From PALSA-612 sp963776375 (GTDB lineage Bacteria > Actinomycetota > Thermoleophilia > Gaiellales > Gaiellaceae): a DNA stretch of 64,000 nt. Every line of letters starts with the position of its first letter. Within the stretch, counting starts at the first letter, position 1. The translations under genes and the position numbers were made by a program. The stretch spans positions 1-64,000 of the forward strand of contig CAVZMF010000009.1 in NCBI GenBank assembly GCA_963776375.1. Direction: 5' to 3'. The notes beneath the pieces were generated by a model. It had not been told where the DNA came from, made no database searches, and saw only the letters and a list, made by a program, of their open reading frames with translations. This document shows positions 17,997-26,203 of the stretch, piece after piece.

Positions 17997-18048
17997 GCGG
18001 TCGTCCAAGGGTAGCGGGCTGGGGTCGCGGGTATCCTGAGGCCTGCTG

Positions 18049-18139
18049 GGAGAAGTGGCCGAGTGGCTGAAGGCGGCGCCCTGCTAAGGCGTTAGGTGGG
18101 GAAATCCCTGCCTCGAGGGTTCGAATCCCTCCTTCTCCG
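18049..18139 (+). tRNA. tRNA-Ser(GCT)
   Basis: A complete 91-base class II tRNA. Acceptor stem GGAGAAG/CTTCTCC with G discriminator, anticodon GCT at 18083-18085 in loop CTGCTAA, long variable arm, and T loop GGTTCGAATCC. It decodes AGC/AGT. No CCA is encoded. It is divergent from the truncated tRNA-Ser(CGA) 53 bases to its left. Confidence 0.95.
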
Positions 18140-18282
18140 CTGAGGGATGCGGGCGGGACGAGCGGTCGCGCGCCCCGGCCGCGACGAGCTATTCGACCGC
18201 GATGTTGTCGATCTGCACCGCGGTTATGAGGATCTGAGCCACGTCGTCGGGTTCGGGCCGGAACGGCTGGAGGGGCCGGCCG

Positions 18283-18576
18283 TCAGTCGTGCACTCGCGC
18301 GATCAGGTCCTCGCGCTTGAGGACGCGCACCGCTGTGCCGGCCATGCGCACCTCGTAGCCCGCCTCGCGGGCGTAGAGCACCTTGTCGCCCGGCTCGACG
18401 CCGTTCACGTCCGGGCCGACCGCGGTGACGATTCCCGAGCGGCACGGCGTCTCCGCGCTGGCGGGGATGATCAGGCCGCCGCGCGTTTCGGCCTCGCCCT
18501 CGGAGGGCTGGACGACCACGAAGTCGTCGAGCGGCTCGAGGCTCAGGTCGACGCTCTGGTGTGGCTGGTCGAGCAT
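18283..18576 (-). CDS. groES: GroES-type co-chaperonin
   Basis: 97 residues, the normal GroES length. The protein caps the GroEL folding chamber. Visible family features: LEPLDDFVVVQPSE near 13-26, GGLIIPASA near 33-41 (mobile-loop end), SGIVTAVGPD near 47-56, GDKVLYAREAGYEV near 63-76, and LKREDLIARV at the end. No groEL gene is adjacent, so this is either an orphan paralogue or one of a dispersed pair. It lies downstream of the amino-acid transporter operon on the same strand, 27 bases after the ATPase stop. Confidence 0.9.
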   Translation of the reverse strand: MLDQPHQSVDLSLEPLDDFVVVQPSEGEAETRGGLIIPASAETPCRSGIVTAVGPDVNGVEPGDKVLYAREAGYEVRMAGTAVRVLKREDLIARVHD

Positions 18577-18603
18577 TGGTGAAAGGGTACCGCGCCGCCC
18601 GGC

Positions 18604-19350
18604 TCAGAGTCGTCCGGCGTCGATGATCCGCTGGAGAAACCGACGCGTGCGCTCTTCCCGCGGCGCGCTGAAGATCTGCTGCGGGTCGCCGTGCTCCAGG
18701 ATGACGCCGCCGTCGAGGAAGTAGACCCGGTTGGCGATGTCGCGCGCGAAGCTCATCTCGTGCGTCGCGATCACCATCGTCATGCCGCCCTCGGCCAGCT
18801 CGCTGATCACCTCCAGCACCTCCGCGACGAGCTCCGGGTCGAGTGCGCTCGTGACCTCGTCCAGCAGCATGAGGCCGGGCCTCATCGCGAGCGCGCGCAC
18901 GATCGCAGCCCGCTGCTGCTGGCCGCCGGAGAGCCGGTCGGGGTACTCGTCGCGCTTGTCGGCGAGGCCGAAGCGGTCGAGCAGCTCGATCGCCTCCGCT
19001 TCGGCCCGCCCGCCCGGCACCCCCAGCGCCTTCCGCGGCCCGAGCGTCACGTTCCGGAGCACCGTCATGTGCGGGAAGAGGTTGAAGGACTGGAAGACGA
19101 TGCCGATGCCGCGCCGGACGCGGTTGACGTCCACGCCGTTCGTGGTCACCTCCTCGCCTCTGACGACGATCCGCCCGGCGTCGATCGGCTCCAGCAGGTT
19201 GATGCAGCGGAGCAGCGTCGACTTCCCCGACCCGGAGGCGCCGATCAGGCAGACGACCTCGTGCTCGGCCACGGCCAGGTCGATCCCGCGGAGCACCTCC
19301 GTCTGCCCGAACGACTTGTGCAGCCCTTCGACGACGAGCGCCTCGCTCAC
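18604..19350 (-). CDS. Polar amino-acid ABC transporter ATPase
   Basis: 248 residues, GlnQ/HisP-like, which powers uptake of a polar amino acid. Walker A GASGSGKST near 37-45, Q-loop FQSFNLFPH near 86-94, signature LSGGQQQR near 140-147, Walker B LMLLDEVTSALDPE near 160-173, switch His in IATHEM near 199-204. It overlaps the permease stop by four bases, which indicates translational coupling. The D-E-V-T-S-A-L-D form is typical of the amino-acid group. Confidence 0.92.
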   Translation of the reverse strand: MSEALVVEGLHKSFGQTEVLRGIDLAVAEHEVVCLIGASGSGKSTLLRCINLLEPIDAGRIVVRGEEVTTNGVDVNRVRRGIGIVFQSFNLFPHMTVLRNVTLGPRKALGVPGGRAEAEAIELLDRFGLADKRDEYPDRLSGGQQQRAAIVRALAMRPGLMLLDEVTSALDPELVAEVLEVISELAEGGMTMVIATHEMSFARDIANRVYFLDGGVILEHGDPQQIFSAPREERTRRFLQRIIDAGRL

Positions 19351-20072
19351 ACGATCACCCCCGCGGCCTGCCGGCGCCTTCGCTCGCGTGCGATCAGGTA
19401 GTCCGTGAGCCGCGTGAGCGGGATCGTGATCAGCAGGAAGAGCACCGCGGCGACGACCCCGGGCGTGAAGTTGAACGTCGAGGCCTGGTCGATCTGCGTC
19501 TGCTTGAACGCCTCCACGACGCCGAGGACGCCGACGAGCGCGGTGTCCTTCTGGAGGCCGATGAAGTCGTTCAGCAGCGGCGGTATCACGCGGCGCACGG
19601 CCTGCGGGACGACGACGTGCTGGAGCGCCTGCGTGTGTGTGAGGCCGAGCGATCTCGCGGCTGCGTTCTGGCTCGGGTGCACGGAGTCGATCCCGGCGCG
19701 GTAGACCTCCGACACGTACGCCGTGTAGACGAGCACGAGCGCGGCGGTGCCCCAGAAGAGCTCGGACGTCGGCACGCCCGAGAGTTGGAGGGCCGGGACG
19801 CCGAAGCCGAGCAGGTAGATGAGCAGGACGGTCGGGATGCCCCGGAAGAAGTCGACGTAGACGACGGCCAGCAGCCGCAGCGGGAAGAACACCGGGCCGG
19901 TGAGGCCGCGCAGAACGGCCACGCCGAGCGCGGTCACGAGCACGATCGCCTCTGCGATGCAGAAGATCTTGACGTTGATCAGGAAGGCGGAGGCGATCTC
20001 CCCGAACGAGCTACGGAAGATCTCCCCGTTGAAAAACGCCTGTTTGACCTCGGGCCAGCCTGCAGAGGTCAC
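19347..20072 (-). CDS. Amino-acid ABC transporter permease
   Basis: 241 residues from the GTG at 20072, HisM/GlnP-like. Several membrane helices, and the ATPase-docking EAA loop as AARSLGLTHTQALQHVVVPQ near 137-156, then a conserved FIGLQKDTALVGVLGV block. The same frame stays open upstream to about 20,190 and encodes another hydrophobic segment (VAVAVTSTVAFVAIVVTLVV) that fits the missing first helix, so the real start is probably upstream at a non-ATG codon close to the binding-protein stop at 20204. Middle gene of a three-gene operon. Confidence 0.9.
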   Translation of the reverse strand: MTSAGWPEVKQAFFNGEIFRSSFGEIASAFLINVKIFCIAEAIVLVTALGVAVLRGLTGPVFFPLRLLAVVYVDFFRGIPTVLLIYLLGFGVPALQLSGVPTSELFWGTAALVLVYTAYVSEVYRAGIDSVHPSQNAAARSLGLTHTQALQHVVVPQAVRRVIPPLLNDFIGLQKDTALVGVLGVVEAFKQTQIDQASTFNFTPGVVAAVLFLLITIPLTRLTDYLIARERRRRQAAGVIV

Positions 20073-20203
20073 GACCAGCGTGACGACGATTGCGACGAAC
20101 GCGACCGTGCTCGTGACGGCGACCGCGACGCTGCGCCCTCCGCCGCCTCCGCGGACGAGGCTGCCGAGGATCCGAGAGCCCCGGTTGCCGTCCAGGACCG
20201 GCT

Positions 20204-21073
20204 CTACTTCAGGAGCGGGCCGCTACCGGCCAGGTACTGGCGCTCGTACTTCTTGATGGTTCCGTTCTTCGTCAGGACGGAGAGCGCTCTGTTCACGCAC
20301 GCGACGAGCGGATTGCCCTTCTGGAAGACCATGCCGAAGTGCTCGTTGGTCTTCGACGGGAGGCGACCGACGACGGTGCTGTTCGGAACCTGGACGGCGG
20401 TAATGTAGCCGGTGCTCGGGAAGTCGACGACGAGCCCGTCGATCTGCTTGTTCTTGAGCGCCGTGACCGCGTCGTTGAGCGTGTCGTACACCTTCGGCTT
20501 GCTGTTCGGCTTGATGTACCGGACGACGTAGTCGTAGCTCGTCGTGCCGAGCGGGACGCCGAACGTGAACGGCTTCAGGCCGGCGACGCTCTTCACCTTC
20601 GTGATCTTGGTCCCCTGGAGGCCGACGACGGCCTGGTTGACGAAATAGTAGGAGCTGCTGAAGCTGACGGCTTTGGCGCGGATCGGCTTGAAGGACACCT
20701 GCGCCAGGTAGAAGTCGAACGGCTTGTTGCCTGGCGCGAACGAGCGGAGGAAGGGCACAGGCGTCCACGTCACGTCGGAGTGCTTGAAGCCGAGCTGCGA
20801 CGCGACCGCGTACGCCACGGCCGACTCGTAGCCCTTCCCGGAGTAGGGGTTGCTCGTCTTGAACGTCGAGCCCTTCTTCTCGACCCCGTCGAACCAGGGC
20901 GGGAAGGCGGGGTTGTCCGTGCCGATCGTGAGCTCGCCGTCGTGCACGAGCTTCAGCTTCCCTTTCGCGCACGGACCGCTCAGCGCCGACGCCGTCGGGC
21001 GCCCCTGGGCGAGCCCGGCGGCGAGCAGCGCGAGTGCTGCAACGGGGAGAGCGAGGAATGCGAGCCTGCGCAC
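20204..21073 (-). CDS. Amino-acid ABC transporter binding protein
   Basis: 289 residues. Signal peptide MRRLAFLALPVAALALLAAG followed by a family-3 periplasmic binding protein: LTIGTDNPAFPPWF near 49-62, ligand-domain FDFYLAQVSF and a late GMVFQKGNPLVACVNRAL, with the C-terminal helix TIKKYERQYL. No lipobox Cys is visible after the signal core. It is the first gene of the operon with the permease and ATPase and would deliver a polar amino acid; specificity cannot be read from the sequence. Confidence 0.9.
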   Translation of the reverse strand: MRRLAFLALPVAALALLAAGLAQGRPTASALSGPCAKGKLKLVHDGELTIGTDNPAFPPWFDGVEKKGSTFKTSNPYSGKGYESAVAYAVASQLGFKHSDVTWTPVPFLRSFAPGNKPFDFYLAQVSFKPIRAKAVSFSSSYYFVNQAVVGLQGTKITKVKSVAGLKPFTFGVPLGTTSYDYVVRYIKPNSKPKVYDTLNDAVTALKNKQIDGLVVDFPSTGYITAVQVPNSTVVGRLPSKTNEHFGMVFQKGNPLVACVNRALSVLTKNGTIKKYERQYLAGSGPLLK

Positions 21074-21098
21074 GGTTCGCGAGCCTAACAGGCGCCGA

Positions 21099-21449
21099 TC
21101 AGGCGACGCCGGCGAGGTTCGCGCTGAGCGCCTCGTGCGCCGCGGCGAGATCGTCGTAGAGCCGCGTCGCCTTCTCGGCGCGCACGATGCCGAGCACGCG
21201 GGCGACGTTCCCGGGCGGGCACACGATCGCCGCCGGAGCCTTGCCCCGCAGCAGCACGTGGAGCCCCGCCGAGCAGATGAACTCCAAGCCCGTGAGGTCG
21301 ACGATCAGCGGCGCGCCGTGCTCCTCCTCGATCGCCTCACCGACGATCGGCGCCGCCATCTCGTCGAGCTCGCCTCGAAGCGACAGGACCCGGCACGGCC
21401 CGAGCGTCATCGTCGTGAGGCCGAACACGTCTCTGTCGTCGACGGTCAT
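21099..21449 (-). CDS. STAS-domain anti-sigma factor antagonist
   Basis: 116 residues from the ATG at 21449, which has a GGGGAGA ribosome site. A single STAS domain: VLSLRGELDEMAAP near 23-36 and LIVDLTGLEFICSAGLHVLL near 50-69. The phosphorylatable-Ser motif D-S-x-G appears as C-S-A-G, so the Ser is kept and the Asp is replaced. Such proteins bind and sequester anti-sigma kinases of the RsbW/SpoIIAB type; no such kinase is nearby. It lies just upstream of the transporter operon but is separated by 26 bases, so read-through is possible. Confidence 0.85.
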   Translation of the reverse strand: MTVDDRDVFGLTTMTLGPCRVLSLRGELDEMAAPIVGEAIEEEHGAPLIVDLTGLEFICSAGLHVLLRGKAPAAIVCPPGNVARVLGIVRAEKATRLYDDLAAAHEALSANLAGVA

Positions 21450-21615
21450 GACCGTCTCCCCTCTTTCTCGCCGCGCGCGACGCGGCTGACGGCTGGACGA
21501 GCCTGCATTGTCGCATACGAACGGCGCTCGGGCGTCAGCTTCCCCGGACGCCGATGACTTCTTTTCGCGGCCGCGGTCTATAGCCCGGACCGTCCCCATC
21601 CGAAGGGAGAGCGCC

Positions 21616-22110
21616 GTGAACCTTCCCCCGATCGTGTCGGAGCAGGAGTGGCAGGCCGCCCGCGACGAGCTGCTCGTCAAGGAGAAGGAAGCCACCCGCA
21701 CGCAGGACGCGCTTGCCGCCGAGCGTCGACGGTTGCCGATGGTGGAGATCGACGAGGACTAGATCGAGTCGTTCAGGGGGCGCATGGGCTGGACAGTTCC
21801 CTGGTACTCGTCCTTCGACAGCGACTTGTCCGTCGACCTGGGCGTCTCACCCGAGACCCCGTGCGTGGGGGAGTACCAGGACGGCGAGACCTTCGGGCTC
21901 AGCGTCTTCCTACGCGACGTCGACCGCGTCTTCCGCACGTACTTCACGAAGGGCCGAGGCATCGAGACCCTCGGCACCGTCTGGACGCTTCTGGGCGTGA
22001 CGCCGCTCGGCCGCCAGGAGGAGTGGGAGGACACACCGGAGGGCCGCCCGCAGACGAAGCCGTACCAGTGGTGGGGCCACCACGAGCTGCCCGGCTGGCG
22101 GGGACGCGCT
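21616..22110 (+). pseudogene. DUF899 protein with internal deletion
   Basis: The N-terminus from a GTG at 21616 (VNLPPIVSEQEWQAARDELL, then RRRLPMVEIDED) and the C-terminal part (RMGWTVPWYSSFDSD, LSVFLRDVDRVFRTYFTKGR, TPLGRQEEWED, PYQWWGHHE) are both typical of DUF899 thioredoxin-like proteins. They are joined in frame by a TAG at 21760-21762, and about 90 residues that should lie between them, including the CPSC-like core, are absent. The normal C-terminal end is also lost near 22,100. So this is a remnant with an internal deletion. The ribosome site AAGGGAGA before the GTG is intact. Confidence 0.7.
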
Positions 22111-22185
22111 TGTGCAAGCAGTCGACGGGCGTGGTCGGCTCGCTCGAGCCCGTCAGCTCGCGGCGCTCGCGGGGCCACTCGACCG

Positions 22186-23301
22186 TCAGGGCGTAGCGCG
22201 CCTCCGGCGATCGCGATCCCGGCTCGGCTGGACGCGCTTTGGCTCACCCGGCATCTTCGGGTAGTCGGGTGGGTAGGGCATTTCGTCGCGGCCCTGCGCT
22301 CCGAAGAGCTCGAGGAGCGGCTCGAGCGAATGCGCGGCGTCATCGATCGCCTGATGCGGATCGCCGACCTGGGCGAAGCGGGCCGGCATCGACGCGACCG
22401 TGAAGTCCTCGGGCTCGACCTCGGCGAGCTCGTCCCAGGTCACCGGCGCCGACACCGTGGCACCCGGCTTCGGCCGGACGCTGTAGGCCGAGGCAATCGT
22501 GCGGTCGCGGGCATTCTGGTTGTAGTCGACAAACACGCGGGCGCCGCGCTCCTCCTTCCACCACTTGGTTGTCACCTCCCCCGGACGGCGCCGCTCCAGT
22601 TCGCGTCCAAACGCGATCGCTGCGTGCCGGACGTCGGTGAACGTCCAGCGAGGTTGGATCCGGACGTAGATGTGGACGCCGCGCCCACCGGAGGACTTCG
22701 GGAAACCGACGTAGCCGAGCTCGTCCAGCAGCTCGCGGGCCGTCGCGGCCACGCGGACTGCGTCGGCGAAGTCGGTGCCCGGCTGAGGATCGAGGTCGAT
22801 CCGCAGTTCGTCGGGGTGATCGACATCGGCGCGTCGCACCGGCCACGGGTGGAAGGTGATCGTGCCCATTTGTGCCGCCCACGCCACGACGGCGATCTCC
22901 GTCGGGCAAATCTCGTCGGCAAAGCGCCCGGACGGGAACTGGATGCGCGCGGTCTCGACATAAGCCGGCGCGCCGCGCGGGATGCGCTTCTGGAAGAACG
23001 CGTCGCCGCCCCCCTGCTCACGCGTAGACGGGACGATGCCGGGGTGCACACCCTTGGGCCAGCGCTCGAGGGTCGTAGGCCGCTCACGGAGTGCGCGCAT
23101 GATCCCCGGCGCGACCGCGAGGTAATACTCGACCACCTGGAGCTTCGTAACCGGAGCAGTACGTTTCGTCGGCGGGAAGAGCACGCGCTCCGGATTGGAG
23201 ACGCGGACCGTTCGTCCAGCTGCGTCGATCTCGATGGCTGGGTCAGGCACGAGGTCGGACGCTACCCGCCCGCGCCAACCGGCCCAGAGTGACTGGAACA
23301 T
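22186..23301 (-). CDS. LigD-type primase-polymerase
   Basis: 371 residues. An archaeo-eukaryotic primase-like polymerase of the kind that works in bacterial non-homologous end joining, filling ends with ribo- or deoxynucleotides. Motifs: VSNPERVLFPPTK near 34-46, catalytic acidic LRIDLDPQPGTDF near 165-177, SGGRGVHIYVRI near 202-213, and a late ERRRPGEVTTKWWKEERG. It stands alone without fused ligase or nuclease domains; an ATP-dependent ligase gene lies 1.8 kb upstream on the same strand. No ku gene is in the window. The N-terminal 20 residues may not be translated. Confidence 0.88.
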   Translation of the reverse strand: MFQSLWAGWRGRVASDLVPDPAIEIDAAGRTVRVSNPERVLFPPTKRTAPVTKLQVVEYYLAVAPGIMRALRERPTTLERWPKGVHPGIVPSTREQGGGDAFFQKRIPRGAPAYVETARIQFPSGRFADEICPTEIAVVAWAAQMGTITFHPWPVRRADVDHPDELRIDLDPQPGTDFADAVRVAATARELLDELGYVGFPKSSGGRGVHIYVRIQPRWTFTDVRHAAIAFGRELERRRPGEVTTKWWKEERGARVFVDYNQNARDRTIASAYSVRPKPGATVSAPVTWDELAEVEPEDFTVASMPARFAQVGDPHQAIDDAAHSLEPLLELFGAQGRDEMPYPPDYPKMPGEPKRVQPSRDRDRRRRATP

Positions 23302-23401
23302 GGTTGAGACCGCGCGAGGTCGGGCAGGCTGGCTTTAAAGGCGCCGCAGGTCGGGCAGCCGTTGGGTCGTGGCGGCCGCCGCGCGCGCTGGTTCTCGCCG
23401 G

Positions 23402-24208
23402 CTAGCGCGCCCTGCCGCCCTCGACCGCCGCCGCGGGCTCGATGCCCCGCGGGAGCGAGACGCGCTGGCCGTGGCGGTCGAGATAGACCAGCGGCTTCGT
23501 TCCCAGCCTGGTCTCGTTCGCGCGGTAGACGCACCGGATCACGGGCACGACGTCCATGAAGAAGCCGATGGCCGGCGAATGGATCACGCCCGCCTCGACG
23601 CTCTCGATCTCGGCGCCGCGCAGCTCCTCGTGCTCGAAGCCGGCCTTGACGACCGACGCGAGGACCTTCGCCTCGGCGAGGACGGCCGGCCCGAGTTCCG
23701 GCCAGTGGATCTCCAGGTAGCCGATCGCGCCCTTCTGCGTCAGCCCGACGACCGCGTGCGACGACCAGACCGGCACTCCCGCCACGCGCCGCTCGGCGCG
23801 CGCCAGCTTCCGCAGCAGCTCGGGTCTCTCGACCCGGAACTCGCCCGACTTCAGGCGTTCGGCGACGGTTCCGCGCTCCGAGACGACCCTGATCCGCCGG
23901 ATCTCGGCGGCGGGGATCTTGGCCGCGCGCAAGACCTTGCGCGTGCGGGCGACGAGGTCCTTGTCCGGCCCCGTCCAGGCTCCCGCCTTGCGCGCGTATC
24001 CGTAGGTCTCGTCCCGAGCGAAGATCGTGAGGCTGTCGCGGCGCTGGCTGAACACGAGCGTCTTCGTGCGCACGCCCGAGACGTTCGCCGCGCTGCCGAA
24101 GGTCGGCCTCGCGCCGAGGTCGAACCCGGCGATGCGGCCGGCGGCCTTGATCAGGTCGGGCCTCTCCAGCTTCGAGAGGGCGGACTGGGTGGGCGACGGA
24201 TCGGCCAC
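23402..24208 (-). CDS. Unknown protein coupled to the DUF6345-like gene
   Basis: 268 residues from a GTG that overlaps the upstream stop as TAGTG (24206-24210), indicating translational coupling. There is no signal peptide. The region reads as alternating beta strands and helices (ARPTFGSAANVSGVRTKTLV, then DETYGYARKAGAW, AVVGLTQKGAIGYLEIHWPE). I do not recognise the family. It probably works with the protein encoded immediately upstream. A GTG five codons further upstream (24223) would also be in frame. Confidence 0.65.
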   Translation of the reverse strand: MADPSPTQSALSKLERPDLIKAAGRIAGFDLGARPTFGSAANVSGVRTKTLVFSQRRDSLTIFARDETYGYARKAGAWTGPDKDLVARTRKVLRAAKIPAAEIRRIRVVSERGTVAERLKSGEFRVERPELLRKLARAERRVAGVPVWSSHAVVGLTQKGAIGYLEIHWPELGPAVLAEAKVLASVVKAGFEHEELRGAEIESVEAGVIHSPAIGFFMDVVPVIRCVYRANETRLGTKPLVYLDRHGQRVSLPRGIEPAAAVEGGRAR

Positions 24209-24960
24209 TACGCGGTCCGCCACTTCCAGGCAAACCAGTTCGGCGTCGGGTTCGAGCGCCCGTCCGTGATCCGCTCGTTCTCGCGGCGGTCGATCGCGTC
24301 GTCGCGGTTCCGGCCCGCGGCGAGAGCGACGGCCGAGCAGCCCGACTGGATGTCGATCGTGCCGGTGTCCATCCACGCATCGCCGACGCTTTCCTGCGGG
24401 AACAGCCAGGACAGGAACCCGGGCAGCCCGGCCGTTCGCGCGCCGAACTGCGGCCCGCGATCGGGGCTGTTCAGCGTGTCGGCGCTCGCCGTTCCGGAAT
24501 GACCGACCGCCATGTGCAGCCCGGAGAAGACCGGGAACCAGTTGTTCGCCAGCGAGACGAGGTCCATCGGGCACGAGGCGTCCACGAACAGGAACTTCAG
24601 CTTCCCCGGCGAGTTCCCCCATTTGGACTTGCTGCCGATGTTGACGGTGTTCGGCGTGCCGAAGTTTCCGCAGACGGTGATGAAGTCCGGGTCGGTTGCC
24701 TTGGGCGGGTTCTGGCAGATCCCGTGGCCGTTGTAGAAGTACACATCGGGAAGGTCGCTGCCCCCGGAGGGATCCACGTCGCCGCCGTCGTCGCGGAAGT
24801 CGGCGCCCCAGACGTCGCCGTTCTCCCAGCGGCTGATCGCCGTGTGGCCCCCGAGGAAGTAGAACGCAGCGAACCCACGTGTCGACCCGATGCAGAACGG
24901 CAGGTCGGGACCACCGCACTTGGGCACGTACGTCGAGACGCCTCCCGTCGAGAAGCGCAT
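24208..24960 (-). CDS. DUF6345-like, possible caspase-fold protein
   Basis: 250 residues. A His-bearing DVYFYNGHGICQNPP near 71-85 and a Cys-bearing LKFLFVDASCPMD near 121-133, each after a hydrophobic strand, resemble the His/Cys dyad layout of clan CD (caspase/gingipain) peptidases. Most similar in my memory to DUF6345 proteins, whose activity is not established. Many Cys residues and an aromatic, Gly-rich N-terminus suggest an exported or extracellular context, but no clean signal peptide is seen from this start. GGAGG lies about 12 bases upstream of the ATG. Confidence 0.6.
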   Translation of the reverse strand: MRFSTGGVSTYVPKCGGPDLPFCIGSTRGFAAFYFLGGHTAISRWENGDVWGADFRDDGGDVDPSGGSDLPDVYFYNGHGICQNPPKATDPDFITVCGNFGTPNTVNIGSKSKWGNSPGKLKFLFVDASCPMDLVSLANNWFPVFSGLHMAVGHSGTASADTLNSPDRGPQFGARTAGLPGFLSWLFPQESVGDAWMDTGTIDIQSGCSAVALAAGRNRDDAIDRRENERITDGRSNPTPNWFAWKWRTA

Positions 24961-25058
24961 GGCTACCCAGCCTCCGGCCGCGAGGGGCAGGGCAGCGACG
25001 GCAGCGCGCCCGGTCCCGTTCCCATCACCCTGGACGCTAGGCGATCAGCGGCGTTCCG

Positions 25059-26063
25059 TCAAACGGTCCCGAGCAGCGCGTCGACGGTGGGGTCGTCCTT
25101 GCGACGCGCCGGCCGCACCTGGACCCACGTGCACTCGCTCGCGTCCTTGTCGGGCCGGAAGCGGAGCAACCGCGTGCCGTGCCGGAAGCGGTGACCCTGC
25201 ACCTTGTCGTAGCGCACCTCGACGACGAGCTCCGGGCGAACGGCGGACTCCTCGAGGCCGCCCGTGCCCCAGCGGTTCGGCTCGGCGAAGCCGCGTTCGG
25301 GCGCGTCCTCGAACAGGGGCTCGACCAGCTTCAGGATCTCGGCCTGCCGCCCGGCGGCGACGGCGCACGAGCCGACGTAGTCGAGCGTGCCGTCCTTCTC
25401 GTACAGGCCGAGGAGCAGCGTCGCGAGCGCGCTCGGCTTCGCCTTCCAGCGGACGCCGACGACGACGCAGTCGGCTGTCCGGTGCTCCTTCACCTTGCGC
25501 ACGGCGTCCCGCGAGCCGGGCAGGTAGGGCGAGTCGAGCCGCTTGGCGACGACGCCGTCGAGGCCGATCGCGTCCAGCCGGGCCTGCCATTCACGGGCCT
25601 GGTCGGGGTCGGTCGACGCGGGGGAGATCTCGAGCCCGAGCTTCTCGAGGCGCTTCCGCCGCTTCGCGAGCGGCTGCTTCCAGACGGGATCGCCCTTCCA
25701 GAGCAGGACGTCGAAGCAGACGAAGCGCGCGGGCGTCTCCGCCGCCAGCCTGTTGACGCGGCTCTCGGCGGGATGAAGGCGCATCTGCAGCAGGTCGAAC
25801 TCGAGCCGACCGTCGTGCTCGATCACGATCTCGCCGTCGAGGGCGGAGTGGGGCGGAAGCCGCTCGCCGAGCGGCCGGAGCTCGGGAAAGTAGCGGAGCA
25901 GCGGCCGGCCGTTCCGGCTCCAAAGCGCGAGCTCCCCGCCGTCGTTCTCGAGCACGCCGCGAAAGCCGTCCCACTTGGGCTCGTACTGCCAGCCGTCGCC
26001 GAGCGGCAACTCGTTGACGAGCTGCGCCTCCATCGGTGGAAAGGGCACGTTAGGGCCGGGCAC
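25059..26063 (-). CDS. ATP-dependent DNA ligase (LigC/LigD type)
   Basis: 334 residues from the GTG at 26063, chosen because AAGGA lies just upstream and because the duplicated copy further right has its ATG at the same point. It seals DNA nicks with ATP. Motif I EPKWDGFRG (adenylated Lys) near 28-36, SRNGRPLLRYFPEL near 50-63, LDGEIVIEHDG near 75-85, motif IV-like LDGVVAKRLDSPY near 159-171, motif V VRKVKEHRTADCVVVG near 180-195, and an OB-fold C-terminus with VRPELVVEVRYDKVQGHRFR. Probably the partner of the LigD-type polymerase at 22186. Confidence 0.9.
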   Translation of the reverse strand: MPGPNVPFPPMEAQLVNELPLGDGWQYEPKWDGFRGVLENDGGELALWSRNGRPLLRYFPELRPLGERLPPHSALDGEIVIEHDGRLEFDLLQMRLHPAESRVNRLAAETPARFVCFDVLLWKGDPVWKQPLAKRRKRLEKLGLEISPASTDPDQAREWQARLDAIGLDGVVAKRLDSPYLPGSRDAVRKVKEHRTADCVVVGVRWKAKPSALATLLLGLYEKDGTLDYVGSCAVAAGRQAEILKLVEPLFEDAPERGFAEPNRWGTGGLEESAVRPELVVEVRYDKVQGHRFRHGTRLLRFRPDKDASECTWVQVRPARRKDDPTVDALLGTV

Positions 26064-26199
26064 TGCGACTTCCTTGTTCGAGGCAATGCTGCAGCCCCTG
26101 GGCGAAGCCGGGCTTGGCCCGGCGGGAGCCCACTCCGGTGGTCGACCGGGAGAAGCGGTGAAGGAGGGGGCCCACGGGGGAACCATGGGTTCCCCCGTG
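25981..26199. repeat. 220-bp duplicated unit, copy 1
   Basis: Direct repeat with the unit at 26204-26424. The left part is the first 27 codons of the ligase gene; the right part is a conserved GC-rich block from about 26,114 that ends in the hairpin at 26173-26199. The two ends are highly similar between copies while the middle 50 bases differ. Confidence 0.85.
26173..26199. repeat. Perfect 12-bp hairpin, copy 1
   Basis: CACGGGGGAACC, loop ATG, GGTTCCCCCGTG. It ends copy 1 of the duplicated unit. Very stable and nearly symmetric, with no T-tract, so it may be a bidirectional stop or a REP-like element. Confidence 0.8.
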
Positions 26200-26203
26200 C
26201 GCG

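Noticed and set aside
17926..18139. Genomic island integrated at a tRNA-Ser gene
   Set aside because: The tRNA 3' end is not regenerated, no integrase is present, and the left DNA does not look like an island of the right genome.
23402..24960. One frameshifted gene instead of two
   Set aside because: The upstream stop and a downstream GTG overlap as TAGTG, the same coupling used at 63,027, so two coupled genes are simpler.
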